Below are positions 5,838 to 13,312 of a stretch of DNA of 34,291 nucleotides, piece after piece (within the stretch, counting starts at the first letter, position 1; every line of letters starts with the position of its first letter). The position numbers were made by a program, and so were the translations under genes. The DNA is from Phycisphaerae bacterium (GTDB lineage: Bacteria; Planctomycetota; Phycisphaerae; Sedimentisphaerales; Anaerobacaceae), in NCBI GenBank assembly GCA_030601745.1, contig JAUWBI010000036.1:1-34291 (forward strand), in the 5' to 3' direction. The notes under the pieces were generated by a model. It was not told where the DNA came from and ran no database searches. It saw only the letters and a program-made list of their open reading frames with translations.

Positions 5838-6914
5838 TCACACCTTAATAAATGCCTTCTTCCGATACATCCACCATAGTATCAGCCATATCACCGCAAG
5901 CCCTGCGACGGCGTGAATAAAGGGATTCCAGTTTCCGCACCACTTGTCCAGCCCGCCTACGAAAATATTGCCGATTCGGCGAAAATCAAACAGCCGGGTC
6001 GCCATATATACCGCAATCGCGTTCATCCCGATTACCACAAAGCCAAACGCCCACTTCTTAAAACCCCATACATCCATAATTAAATAGAACAACGCTAACA
6101 GCAGGTAGCACAGCCCTGCTGAAAAAAGCACAAATGAGCTTGTCCACAGGTGCTTGATGATTGGAAACCAAATATGCCATATCAAACCCAGCACCAGAGA
6201 AGCAACCCCCGCGGCTAAAAGCCATAAGACCTTTGCCTTCGGGCGTTTTTCCGAACGCAACAAGTGCCCTGCTATCACCCCAAGCATTACCGTGCAGCCA
6301 AATGTCATACTACTTAAAATCCAGGTATAAGACGTTCCATCCTGGAACCGGCCCAGAATCAGCTTATCCAGATAAATTGCCAGATTCCCATCCGGCGTCA
6401 ATACACCCGCCCCATAGCCCGGCACCGGAACCAGCATCATCAAGGCCCAGAACAACAGCAGCAAAGCCGCCATCGTTACCATCTGCCATACAATCCGCAT
6501 ATTCAGCATCACTATCGCCGCAATAAGGTAACCCGCTGCAATCGCCTGCAAAGTGTTAGAATAAATATGCAGCTTTGATAAATCGTACGCCAGCAGGTGT
6601 CCCTGGGCAATCATCCCCAACACAAAAAGAATCAACGTTCGTTTGATGATATGAAAATACAGTTGTCTTTTGCTGTCACTCCGCGCGAGGCGTTTGTTGA
6701 ATGAGAACGGCATCACGACCCCCACAACAAACAAAAACAACGGCATAATTAAATCCCACGGGCGAAACCCCTCCCACTCCGCGTGTGACAACAGTTGCCG
6801 GTTTATCCACTTCGTGGCCGGGTGACGAAATATCTCGTGCAAACTGCGGAATATCGTCCCGCCGCCGATAATCCAGAACATATCAAATCCCCGCAGCGCA
6901 TCAATCGACATCAC
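5838..6914 (-). CDS. DUF5009 / HGSNAT-like membrane acyltransferase family protein
   Basis: A 358-residue polytopic membrane protein with about nine hydrophobic segments. The N-terminal signature SIDALRGFDMFWIIGG and the following RPWDLIMPLFLFVVG are typical of DUF5009, relatives of heparan-alpha-glucosaminide N-acetyltransferase and bacterial NagX. Such proteins are thought to move acetyl groups onto amino sugars across the membrane; the substrate here is unknown. The start used is GTG at 6914, directly followed by ATG. However, the only good Shine-Dalgarno (AAAGGAG, 6960-6966) lies about 45 nt upstream, 7 nt before an in-frame ATA at 6953. The family usually has a short N-terminal extension before the signature, so the true start may be upstream. 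tRNA-Leu lies upstream on the same strand. Confidence 0.85.
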   Translation of the reverse strand: MMSIDALRGFDMFWIIGGGTIFRSLHEIFRHPATKWINRQLLSHAEWEGFRPWDLIMPLFLFVVGVVMPFSFNKRLARSDSKRQLYFHIIKRTLILFVLGMIAQGHLLAYDLSKLHIYSNTLQAIAAGYLIAAIVMLNMRIVWQMVTMAALLLLFWALMMLVPVPGYGAGVLTPDGNLAIYLDKLILGRFQDGTSYTWILSSMTFGCTVMLGVIAGHLLRSEKRPKAKVLWLLAAGVASLVLGLIWHIWFPIIKHLWTSSFVLFSAGLCYLLLALFYLIMDVWGFKKWAFGFVVIGMNAIAVYMATRLFDFRRIGNIFVGGLDKWCGNWNPFIHAVAGLAVIWLILWWMYRKKAFIKV

Positions 6915-7016
6915 CCGGCGTCCGACGAAACCCTGTTGTTCACCGTTCGGTATTTTTCGCTCCTTTGAATTGCTTACTTTTTAATTTTGCCTTTTATCTC
7001 GATTATGGATGGCTAC

Positions 7017-7101
7017 TGCCCGGGACTGGAGTCGAACCAGCACGGGAAAATTTCCCACTAGCCCCTCAAGCTAGCGCGTCTGCCTATTCCGCCACCCGGG
7101 C
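7017..7101 (-). tRNA. tRNA-Leu (anticodon GAG)
   Basis: On the minus strand GCCCGGG (7101-7095) pairs with CCCGGGC (7024-7018) as acceptor stem. The anticodon stem CTAGC/GCTAG encloses the loop TTGAGGG with anticodon GAG. A long class II variable arm (GGGAAATTTTCCC) and the T loop GGTTCGAGTCC are present. The discriminator base is A at 7017. CCA is not encoded. Confidence 0.96.
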
Positions 7102-7111
7102 CTTTGAACTG

Positions 7112-7140
7112 ATTATTGATTATCGATTATTGATTGTCAA
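7112..7140 (-). promoter_or_regulatory. Probable promoter of tRNA-Leu
   Basis: On the minus strand TTGACA (7140-7135), 17 bp, AATAAT (7117-7112). The predicted start is about 4 nt before the mature tRNA end. It lies inside an AT-rich block of ATTGAT/ATCGAT iterations that resembles the island repeat. Confidence 0.55.
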
Positions 7141-7284
7141 TTATCAATCCACAGATTGGAAAAATGGGCATACCACGGGTTATCAACCTCGCTGCTTAGC
7201 AGAAATGACAGTAAAAAAGGCAAATTAAGCAAATTTGCCATCTCAAAAAAAATTAGGATTTTTTCAAATTTTCCCGAATTTTTC

Positions 7285-7312
7285 TTGACTTTGCTGCTGA
7301 ATGTGCTAATAT
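7285..7312 (+). promoter_or_regulatory. Promoter that would give a leaderless DUF2089 mRNA
   Basis: TTGACT (7285-7290), 16 bp, TAATAT (7307-7312). Only 8 bp separate the -10 from the ATG at 7321, so transcription should begin at or just before the start codon. No ribosome binding site is seen there. Confidence 0.5.
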
Positions 7313-7320
7313 TTGTAATT

Positions 7321-7692
7321 ATGGCAAAGAAACTGCTTTCAACATCCTGTCCTTCCTGCGGCCTGCCGATGCAGACGGCAGCGATGGCCTGCGCAGCCTG
7401 CGGGGTCAAAATTGAAGGCAATTTCAGCGAGACTTTCTTCGATAAACTCGCGCCGGAAGACCAGAACTTCCTCGAACAATATCTTTTAGCTGGATTCAGC
7501 ATCAAAACTCTGGAGCAGAGCGGCTCATTAGGATATGCGGCGATACGCTCCAGGTTGGACAGGTTGATTGCGAACTACAAGGCAGTGAAGAAAATGGATG
7601 CTCAGAAAAAGGCCGTTCTGGAGCAATTGCGAACAGAAGAAATTAGTGTTGCCGAGGCCAAAGAAAAACTTGAAAAACTTTCAGGAGATTAA
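7321..7692 (+). CDS. DUF2089 family zinc-ribbon protein
   Basis: A 123-residue protein. A four-Cys zinc ribbon (C10, C13, C24, C27) is followed by the DUF2089 core (LAPEDQNFLEQYLLAG, then a helix-turn-helix-like SLGYAAIRSRLDRLI) and a charged C-terminal helix. DUF2089 proteins are probably small regulators, but their targets are unknown. The frame is open back to 7156; the upstream part is low-complexity AT-rich sequence outside the family, so the ATG at 7321 is used. The next gene begins 4 bp after the stop, so the two form an operon. Confidence 0.85.
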   Translation: MAKKLLSTSCPSCGLPMQTAAMACAACGVKIEGNFSETFFDKLAPEDQNFLEQYLLAGFSIKTLEQSGSLGYAAIRSRLDRLIANYKAVKKMDAQKKAVLEQLRTEEISVAEAKEKLEKLSGD

Positions 7693-7695
7693 AAA

Positions 7696-8556
7696 ATGGA
7701 AAACATATCAAATGTATCGTCAGAAGAAGAACTGCTGCAGCTTCGTAACGAAGGCAAGATAAGTGAGAACGAATACGAGGAGTTGCTAAAGACGCTGCGA
7801 AAAAGTGCGAAGGTTGATGTTGGACCAGCCGGTCCAGGTGAATCCAAGCCAGTCAGTACATCCGGCCTGGCAATTGCATCTCTGGTCTTTTCACTGGTTG
7901 GCCCAATTGGCTGCATCCCTGCCATAATCTGCGGACACTTAGCTCTGGGAAAAGTAAAAAAAGAGCCGGCAGTTCAAGGCCGTGGGCTGGCTCTGGCGGG
8001 ATTGATAATCGGATATGTTGTTCTTTGCCTTACGATAGCCATTACTGCTCCTTTCTTAATATTCATGGCGGCAAGAGTTGATTCACAACATATGCAGGCG
8101 GGAGTCGAAGTAACCGAACTGAAATCGTTTCCTCTTGACAATACAGAAGGGCTAATAACTCAAACGGATGTTCGAATTGATAAGCAAATTTCGAGCGACG
8201 GCAATGGGTCTCTGCGAATTGAAGCGAGCGAACCTACCACGATACGCTTGTTTGAAATAGGTGACATAGACATCGAGAACGCACGTTTGATTTATCAGGC
8301 GCGGCTCCGAACAGAAGATGTCGAAGGCCAAGTCTACCTGGAAATGTGGTGTCATATAGCCGGCCTGGGAGAGTTTTTCTCAAGGGGGCTTGAGACGCCT
8401 TTGACCGGTACCACAGATTGGACGACAGAAGAGACACCATTCTTCCTGAAAGCCGGAGAGAACCCCGACAATGTAAAGCTTAATCTGGTCATAAATGGCA
8501 AGGGCACGGTTTGGATTGACGATATTCGGCTGCTGAAAGGACCGCTTAAATATTAA
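7696..8556 (+). CDS. DUF4190-type membrane protein with SHOCT-like N-terminus and extracytoplasmic domain
   Basis: A 286-residue protein in three parts. Residues ~8-34 (EELLQLRNEGKISENEYEEL) look like a short SHOCT-type helical domain. Residues ~54-122 are a DUF4190 module with two membrane segments separated by a Gly/Lys turn (GHLALGKVKK). The remaining ~160 residues are soluble and end in TVWIDDIRLLKG, a pattern common at the end of beta-sandwich carbohydrate-binding-like domains. The function is unknown; it is probably membrane-anchored with an external ligand-binding domain. It is co-transcribed with the DUF2089 gene, whose end supplies an AGGAG site. Confidence 0.75.
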   Translation: MENISNVSSEEELLQLRNEGKISENEYEELLKTLRKSAKVDVGPAGPGESKPVSTSGLAIASLVFSLVGPIGCIPAIICGHLALGKVKKEPAVQGRGLALAGLIIGYVVLCLTIAITAPFLIFMAARVDSQHMQAGVEVTELKSFPLDNTEGLITQTDVRIDKQISSDGNGSLRIEASEPTTIRLFEIGDIDIENARLIYQARLRTEDVEGQVYLEMWCHIAGLGEFFSRGLETPLTGTTDWTTEETPFFLKAGENPDNVKLNLVINGKGTVWIDDIRLLKGPLKY

Positions 8557-8576
8557 GGATGAAAGCTTAAGTAATG

Positions 8577-8690
8577 TTACGTACCTCTTTCGTTGTTCCA
8601 GAGTAGAACCTGCAAGCGCTGGCAGAATGCAAAACTGGTGCGCCTGTGCATATCCACTACCGACGTTGATGCTTCATCCGCCAGCGCTCG
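8577..8690 (-). pseudogene. 3' fragment of a second queE copy
   Basis: Bases 8596-8654 align without gaps to 9066-9124, the 3' part of queE, with 48 of 59 identities. On the minus strand the fragment reads VVDMHRRTSFAFCQRLQVLLWN, differing slightly from queE, and ends in its own TAA at 8577-8579. Weaker similarity continues to about 8690. All 11 differences are transitions, and the encoded FAFCQRLQVLLWN is unchanged. This suggests divergence while the sequence was still part of a working gene, not decay in place. No 5' part remains. Confidence 0.7.
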
Positions 8691-8755
8691 ATTGCAAAGA
8701 GAATCAGCCCAATTATCGCCAATACTCCGACAGCTATTGCGGCTTCTAAAAACAT
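8657..8755 (-). CDS. 32-residue single-span membrane peptide
   Basis: A tiny ORF with a strong ribosome binding site (GGAG, 8 nt before ATG at 8755). It encodes one hydrophobic helix, AAIAVGVLAIIGLILFAI, with a basic C-terminus (ERWRMKHQRR). The ATG is 1 bp after the stop of the preceding ORF (TAATATG), so the two should be translationally coupled. Its 3' part overlaps the queE fragment in another frame. The function is unknown. Confidence 0.5.
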   Translation of the reverse strand: MFLEAAIAVGVLAIIGLILFAIERWRMKHQRR

Positions 8756-8756
8756 A

Positions 8757-8921
8757 TTATCCGCTCCTTTCATTCCTGCGCGGTGGACAAGCAGTCACAG
8801 CCAGGACAATCAAAGCAATCAAGAGTAAAACAAGAATTAGTCGCACAGATACAGAAAATTTAACAAAGAATTCTGAGGCAAGCATTGCTGCAAAGAGAAT
8901 GCTCGATAGATTAAGGCACAT
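8757..8921 (-). CDS. 54-residue two-span membrane protein
   Basis: From ATG at 8921 the protein has two hydrophobic segments (LSSILFAAMLASEFFV and RLILVLLLIALIVLAVTACP) and a basic tail. The same frame is open further upstream, giving 120 residues in total, but the promoter TTGACA-16-TAGACT (9013-8986) lies inside that upstream part, so the shorter product is preferred. A 16-codon ORF overlaps its start. The family is not recognised. Confidence 0.45.
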   Translation of the reverse strand: MCLNLSSILFAAMLASEFFVKFSVSVRLILVLLLIALIVLAVTACPPRRNERSG

Positions 8922-8961
8922 CTTTAAAGACACCTTCTCTTCTTCCTTCAGTAAATAGCAT
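8911..8961 (-). CDS. 16-residue upstream ORF with strong ribosome binding site
   Basis: AAGGAG (8974-8969) stands 7 nt before ATG at 8961. The ORF runs MLFTEGRREGVFKDVP and stops at 8911, overlapping the start of the 54-residue ORF by 11 bp in another frame. It is probably a leader peptide that couples translation to the next ORF; it could be chance. Confidence 0.35.
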   Translation of the reverse strand: MLFTEGRREGVFKDVP

Positions 8962-8985
8962 AGATAATCTCCTTCTTTATTTAGA

Positions 8986-9013
8986 AGTCTACATATGCGG
9001 TGAATACTGTCAA
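8986..9013 (-). promoter_or_regulatory. Promoter for the small membrane ORFs
   Basis: On the minus strand TTGACA (9013-9008), 16 bp, TAGACT (8991-8986), placed about 12 nt before AAGGAG of the 16-codon ORF. Confidence 0.5.
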
Positions 9014-9046
9014 AGGAATTTTTGCTCATCATCAGGTTGGACGAAG

Positions 9047-9727
9047 CTACCTTCCTTTTGCAGTATTCCAGAGCAGGACCTGCAGACGCTGGCAAAATGC
9101 AAAGCCGGTGCGTTTGCACATATCAGCGACCATTGGCGATTTGGCTAAAAGCTCATCCCTTGTAGCCGCCTGCGGCATTAACATTACCTTTTGTAAATCT
9201 ATATTTCCGATTTCTTCTATCGTCTGCTGTATTTCCGGTAAATCGTCCTGCGAATCAACGACAAATTTTAGCTGGTATTCATAATTATCAATCAGCTCGC
9301 GCAAGACGGCTGTATCTAATCTTGAATTCTCGTGAACCGCTGCAAGCTCCGGGTCGTCCGGCGTGGAGTTGCTCAATTTCGGGCTAATACTCATTAAATC
9401 ACAGGACAGAGCCGGTATAAACGCAATCCCTGCTGTTTCGATAGTTATATGTTTGTCAGATGCTTTTAGTTTTTGCACTAACTGCGGCAAATCCGAATTT
9501 ATCATTGGCTCTCCGCCGGTTATTACCACGAATTTGCTCTGGGTTTGTTGAACGGTCCTGACAATTTTTTCTATGCTATAGTACCGCCCTGCTGTTTCGT
9601 CCCAGGCGTATTTTGTGTCGCACCACCGGCAGCGTAAAGGGCAGCCAGCCAAACGCACGAACGCGCTGGGGACCCCTGCCAAAAAACCTTCGCCCTGCAA
9701 AGAATAAAATATCTCACTTATGCGCAT
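9047..9727 (-). CDS. queE: 7-carboxy-7-deazaguanine synthase QueE
   Basis: A 226-residue radical SAM enzyme. C29-x3-C33-x2-C36 (GCPLRCRWC) binds the 4Fe-4S cluster, preceded by YSLQGEG, which is typical of QueE. VVITGGEPM is the SAM-binding GGE motif, and the C-terminus FCQRLQVLLW matches the family. It converts 6-carboxy-tetrahydropterin to 7-carboxy-7-deazaguanine in queuosine synthesis. It lies downstream of queC on the same strand, separated by 60 bp that contain a perfect hairpin. Its 3' end has a diverged second copy about 470 bp further downstream. Confidence 0.95.
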   Translation of the reverse strand: MRISEIFYSLQGEGFLAGVPSAFVRLAGCPLRCRWCDTKYAWDETAGRYYSIEKIVRTVQQTQSKFVVITGGEPMINSDLPQLVQKLKASDKHITIETAGIAFIPALSCDLMSISPKLSNSTPDDPELAAVHENSRLDTAVLRELIDNYEYQLKFVVDSQDDLPEIQQTIEEIGNIDLQKVMLMPQAATRDELLAKSPMVADMCKRTGFAFCQRLQVLLWNTAKGR

Positions 9728-9748
9728 TTTTCGTTTCTAATAAGATGG

Positions 9749-9768
9749 ATTCCCGCTTTCGCGGGAAT
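9749..9768. repeat. Perfect hairpin between queC and queE
   Basis: ATTCCCGC and GCGGGAAT pair around TTTC (8 bp stem, 4 nt loop), followed by GACAA. There is no T-tract. It looks like a dispersed intergenic palindrome and could affect the relative expression of queC and queE. Confidence 0.7.
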
Positions 9769-9787
9769 GACAAACTGTTCGCACCTA

Positions 9788-10483
9788 CTACGTCACGTAT
9801 TCGATGGGGTCTTTCAGGCCTGCTTCTGCAAAGCCCTTTAATCTTAATCTGCAGGAGTCGCACTGGCCGCAGCTTCTGCCCTGCTCATCCGGGTCGTAGC
9901 AACTGTGCGTCAGGGAATAGTCCACCTTGAGTTTGGTGCCGGTAAGAATAATCTGGGCCTTTGTCATATTTATAATCGGGGTGTGAATGCGGTATTGGCC
10001 TTTACTCTGGACGGCGGCGGCGGTGGCGAGGTTGGCGGTTTTCTCAAAGGCCGATATGAATTCAGCCCGGCAGTCGGGATAGCCGCTGTAGTCGATTGCG
10101 TTAACGCCGATGAAGATATCAAACGCGCCCAGTACTTCGGCCCAGGCAAGAGCATAACTTAAGAATATCGTGTTGCGGGCAGGGACATAGGTTGGCGGAA
10201 TTTGAGCCGGATTAGCCAACCCGGGCCTATCCTTCGGCACCTTGATATTTGGGTCGGTAAGGGCTGAGCCGCCAAATCGAGCTAAATCAATATCGATTAT
10301 GCAATGCTCAACCGCTCCCAGCGAATGAACCACTTTCTTTGCGGCCTCGATTTCCTGCTGATGCCGTTGGCCATATCTGAAAGTTACGGCATAGCACCGG
10401 AAGCCCTCACTGCGGGCGATGGCCAAGGTTGTAGCGGAATCAAGCCCGCCGCTTAGTAAGACTACTGCTTTTTTATCTGCCAC
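9788..10483 (-). CDS. queC: 7-cyano-7-deazaguanine (preQ0) synthase QueC
   Basis: A 231-residue protein with the PP-loop ATP-binding motif [10 protein letters not shown] near the N-terminus and the QueC zinc site C195, C205, C208, C211 (SCGQCDSC). [13 protein letters not shown] is also characteristic. It uses ATP and ammonia to convert 7-carboxy-7-deazaguanine to preQ0. The gene precedes queE on the minus strand, in pathway-related order, and queF is nearby on the other strand. The start ATG at 10483 lies 58 bp after the sulfatase stop. No preQ1 riboswitch is evident upstream. Confidence 0.96.
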   Translation of the reverse strand: MADKKAVVLLSGGLDSATTLAIARSEGFRCYAVTFRYGQRHQQEIEAAKKVVHSLGAVEHCIIDIDLARFGGSALTDPNIKVPKDRPGLANPAQIPPTYVPARNTIFLSYALAWAEVLGAFDIFIGVNAIDYSGYPDCRAEFISAFEKTANLATAAAVQSKGQYRIHTPIINMTKAQIILTGTKLKVDYSLTHSCYDPDEQGRSCGQCDSCRLRLKGFAEAGLKDPIEYVT

Positions 10484-10541
10484 CGGTTATTCTCCGTCAT
10501 AACTTAGAACTACGATTTCTCTGGTCCAGTGCTTTCTCCGG

Positions 10542-11984
10542 TTATTGCCCTTTCGGCCAGGGATAGGCATTGGAACCTGCCGTCTGCTCAATAGGACCAG
10601 GCGGAAGAGTTGCCTGCCATTTTAGTAGCTGTTGAGAAAGTTTTTTCACTACATCGGGATGTTGAGCGGCGAGGTTATCCAACTCTGTGGGGTCACTGGG
10701 AATATCATACAGTTCGATTCGGCTGCGGTCAGGATTCATCAGCAGCTTCCACTTTCCGTCGCGAATAGCCAGCATTGGGCTTTTGTGGACCATATCACCA
10801 AAGATTCGGAATCGCCACTCCCACATCAAAGGCCTGGTGCGCGATTTTGGTTTGCCAAGCAATGCGGCTGACATATCTTCGCCATCAGGGTTCAAATCAG
10901 CTGGCAGTTTGACACCGGCTAAACTACAAACAGTAGGAAGCCAATCGACACCGCCGGTAACGGTTGTGTTATCTACCTTGCCGGCAGGGGCGTGGTTAGT
11001 CCAACGGACAATAAATGGCATACGGATGCCGCCTTCATATATACTTCGCTTTCTTCCGCGGAATGGGCCGGTACCGCCAATACCGCTGTGGACGGCGTTT
11101 CGGATATCAAAGTCTTCAGGGCCATTGTCACTAGAAAAGGCGATGACGGTATTATCAGCCAGGCCAAGTTCGTCAATTCTCTTAATCAGCCGGCCAATCT
11201 GGCGGTCGAGGTCCGAGACAGAGGCATAGTATATTTGCTTGACTCCCTTATAAGGGACACCTCGGGGCGCGTATCGTTGGTAGGGCTTCATCTGCTCGTC
11301 GGTGGGATGCAGCGTAGCGTGCGGCACGAGCGTCCATACATTTACATAGAAGGGCCTGTCACGGTTCTTTTCGATAAACTGTATGGTTTTGTCAACGATC
11401 TGAGCGGTGGACTTGGCACGGAAATATGGGTCGCTCGGGCCCTCGAGCTGCGGGCCGTTAGAAGACCTGGTAATATGCTCGTCGATGCCATAATCACCGG
11501 GCGTCGGAGCGTCTTTTCCGGAGCCGAGGTGCCATTTGCCGAAATGTCCGGTGGTATAGCCGGCAATCTTCAGAAGTTTTGTTACTGTATGCACTTTGGA
11601 GTCGAGCCAGTTGGGCATAGCGCGCGCCTTGTTCGATCTCTCAGTTGAAAAATGACCGTGAACACCGTGGCGTGCGGGGAAGTGGCTGGTCATAATAGCT
11701 GCTCGCGAGGGCGAGCAGACCGAGCCATTAACATAAAACTGCGTGAACAGTGTTCCTTTTTTAGCGAGTTCGTCCAGGTTGGGTGTTTTTATCTGCCGAT
11801 TCCCATAACAGCCCAGGTCGCCCCAGCCCAGGTCATCGGCAAAAATAAAAACGAAATTGGGTTTTCTCACCTTTGCCGCAGGTTTAGCGGCAAAGGCACA
11901 AGACGGCAAAGTTACAGCCGCTGCCGCCGTACCGAAAGCGGTTAAGAATCGGCGCCTGTTGAAAACTATAGTATTGGATTTCAT
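10542..11984 (-). CDS. Tat-exported Cys-type sulfatase
   Basis: A 480-residue sulfatase of the alkaline-phosphatase fold. The N-terminus has a twin-arginine signal (NRRRFLTAFG followed by an Ala-rich hydrophobic stretch). Metal ligands lie in FIFADDLGWGD (D50, D51), and C90 in CSPSRAA is the residue converted to formylglycine. FGKWHLG and SSDNGPE are further active-site motifs. The predicted product hydrolyses sulfate esters, probably of algal or host polysaccharides, outside the cytoplasm. The substrate subfamily cannot be assigned. GGAGAA precedes the ATG and a TTGACA-17-TAAAAT promoter lies ~80 bp upstream. No maturase gene is in the window. Confidence 0.95.
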   Translation of the reverse strand: MKSNTIVFNRRRFLTAFGTAAAAVTLPSCAFAAKPAAKVRKPNFVFIFADDLGWGDLGCYGNRQIKTPNLDELAKKGTLFTQFYVNGSVCSPSRAAIMTSHFPARHGVHGHFSTERSNKARAMPNWLDSKVHTVTKLLKIAGYTTGHFGKWHLGSGKDAPTPGDYGIDEHITRSSNGPQLEGPSDPYFRAKSTAQIVDKTIQFIEKNRDRPFYVNVWTLVPHATLHPTDEQMKPYQRYAPRGVPYKGVKQIYYASVSDLDRQIGRLIKRIDELGLADNTVIAFSSDNGPEDFDIRNAVHSGIGGTGPFRGRKRSIYEGGIRMPFIVRWTNHAPAGKVDNTTVTGGVDWLPTVCSLAGVKLPADLNPDGEDMSAALLGKPKSRTRPLMWEWRFRIFGDMVHKSPMLAIRDGKWKLLMNPDRSRIELYDIPSDPTELDNLAAQHPDVVKKLSQQLLKWQATLPPGPIEQTAGSNAYPWPKGQ

Positions 11985-12061
11985 TTAATATTCTCCTTTT
12001 TCCCTCCCTGGGTACCTTTGCAATAAAACTCGATTGTCAGAAAATTTTCAACAACAGCGGC

Positions 12062-12090
12062 ATTTTACTGAATTCGTCAGATGTTGTCAA
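12062..12090 (-). promoter_or_regulatory. Promoter of the sulfatase gene
   Basis: On the minus strand TTGACA (12090-12085), 17 bp, TAAAAT (12067-12062). It gives a leader of about 70 nt. Confidence 0.6.
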
Positions 12091-12160
12091 AAAACAATGA
12101 AAGACGATTTTTGTAGATGTTTTATAAAAGTTTTTTATTTTCTCGGCCATTGATTATTGC

Positions 12161-12189
12161 TTGTCTGAAGCTGGGATTTGGATTATATT
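12161..12189 (+). promoter_or_regulatory. Promoter of queF
   Basis: TTGTCT (12161-12166), 17 bp, TATATT (12184-12189), giving a short leader of about 25 nt before the queF ATG. It lies within the upstream part of a longer open frame, which supports the downstream start. Confidence 0.5.
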
Positions 12190-12221
12190 GGTATGGCAAG
12201 ATTTGTAAGAGGGGTCAAGTA

Positions 12222-12575
12222 ATGGACGAACGGGTAAAATTGGAGCTGTTCGATAATCCTCGTCCCGAGCGAGATTATGTTATTACAATCAGGTGTCCTG
12301 AATTTACCAGTGTTTGTCCTCGAACGGGCCAGCCGGATTTCGGCGAGATTGTCATCGAATACTGTCCCGACAAATTATGCATCGAGCTAAAGAGCTTGAA
12401 GTTCTATATGCAAAGCTACCGTAATAAGGGCATTTTTTATGAGGCACTGACAAATGATATACTGGATGACTTGAGTGGTGTCTGCAAGCCACGCTGGATG
12501 AAGGTTACTTCTCGATTTACACCTCGCGGCGGAATCACCACCGAGGTAGTTGCGGAATATAAAACAGATAAGTAA
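12222..12575 (+). CDS. queF: NADPH-dependent 7-cyano-7-deazaguanine reductase QueF
   Basis: A 117-residue protein of the short, single-domain QueF type. The catalytic Cys is C32 in [13 protein letters not shown] with D39 nearby, and [16 protein letters not shown] carries the conserved Glu and the ELKS motif. It reduces preQ0 to preQ1. The ATG at 12222 follows AGGGG by 8 nt. The frame is open back to 12117, but that part is AT-rich and contains the promoter. queC and queE are on the opposite strand 2 kb away, beyond the sulfatase gene. Confidence 0.95.
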   Translation: MDERVKLELFDNPRPERDYVITIRCPEFTSVCPRTGQPDFGEIVIEYCPDKLCIELKSLKFYMQSYRNKGIFYEALTNDILDDLSGVCKPRWMKVTSRFTPRGGITTEVVAEYKTDK

Positions 12576-12601
12576 CTAAAGGTTTCGTCAGAGGTGACAA
12601 A

Positions 12602-13105
12602 ATGGCGATAATATTTCATTGCGAGCATTGCGGCAAAAAAATAGAGGCGCCTGACAATGCCGGTGGCAAACGGAGTAAGTGCCCGGCATGCCATAACAAA
12701 CTGTATGTCCCCGGCCTGGATTCTGATGAAGAGCTTAAACTTGCCCCAATAGATACAGATGACAACGCAAAACAAAAAGAACTGATGGCCGAAACATACA
12801 AGCTTACACAAGAGATTTTGCTTGAAAGAGAGGTCCCGGATGGACCGGCCGGGGCCGCCGCGTCAGCACCTGAGATAAGCGATAAGGAGTTGACGAAAAA
12901 CATAATTGTCTATTTACGGCAAATGGCTGATGGTGAATTGGACGAAGCCCAAAGAACCGCAGATTCGATAGCCCCTTACGGCCCCCAGGCGGTAGAGATT
13001 CTCGACAGAATAGCGCTTAGCGAAATGCCTGAGCCGGAATTGGCTGATGTCCCTCAGCAGGTTCTCTCAGGTCTGATAAGAAACCTCCGCACCCGAATAA
13101 GCTAA
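12602..13105 (+). CDS. Zinc-ribbon protein of unknown function
   Basis: A 167-residue protein. An N-terminal zinc ribbon (C7, C10, C27, C30) is of a kind frequent in planctomycete proteins. It is followed by an acidic linker with Ala/Pro and a helical C-terminal half (KNIIVYLRQMADGELDEAQRTADSIAPYGPQAVEILDRIALSEM). No membrane segment is visible. GAGGTGAC precedes the ATG. It lies 26 bp after queF and may be co-transcribed. I do not recognise a function. Confidence 0.7.
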   Translation: MAIIFHCEHCGKKIEAPDNAGGKRSKCPACHNKLYVPGLDSDEELKLAPIDTDDNAKQKELMAETYKLTQEILLEREVPDGPAGAAASAPEISDKELTKNIIVYLRQMADGELDEAQRTADSIAPYGPQAVEILDRIALSEMPEPELADVPQQVLSGLIRNLRTRIS

Positions 13106-13222
13106 CCACAAGCGGAAAAATTTTCAAGGGCGGGCCAGAGGTCTTGAAACATATCTCAAATCTGCACACCATTCGCGATTTTCTCGGTCTATAAAACAGC
13201 AGGCCCAACAATCCCCTCTAAT

Positions 13223-13251
13223 TTGGCTGTAATGAAACTGTTTCTTATATT
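13223..13251 (+). promoter_or_regulatory. Promoter of the glycosyltransferase gene
   Basis: TTGGCT (13223-13228), 17 bp, TATATT (13246-13251), giving a leader of about 55 nt. The TTG that could be read as an upstream start codon is the -35 element. Confidence 0.5.
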
Positions 13252-13312
13252 TTATGTAGAGACAGTAAAAACAACCTGGTTGAGCTTCATACAACTTGGA
13301 GGGAAATCTGGT

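Noticed and set aside
7156..7320. N-terminal extension of the DUF2089 protein
   Set aside because: It is AT-rich low-complexity sequence outside the family, it contains the promoter, and it lacks a ribosome binding site.
8757..9119. 120-residue minus-strand ORF as a single gene
   Set aside because: Its first part overlaps the queE tail in another frame and contains the TTGACA/TAGACT promoter. The shorter ORF from 8921 is preferred.
10484..10541. preQ1 riboswitch before queC, and before queF at 12100-12221
   Set aside because: I could not recognise the compact preQ1 hairpin with its A-rich tail in either leader. A covariance search would be decisive.
12117..12221. N-terminal extension of QueF
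   Set aside because: QueF proteins of this type start near MDER. The region contains a TTGTCT-17-TATATT promoter, and AGGGG precedes ATG 12222.
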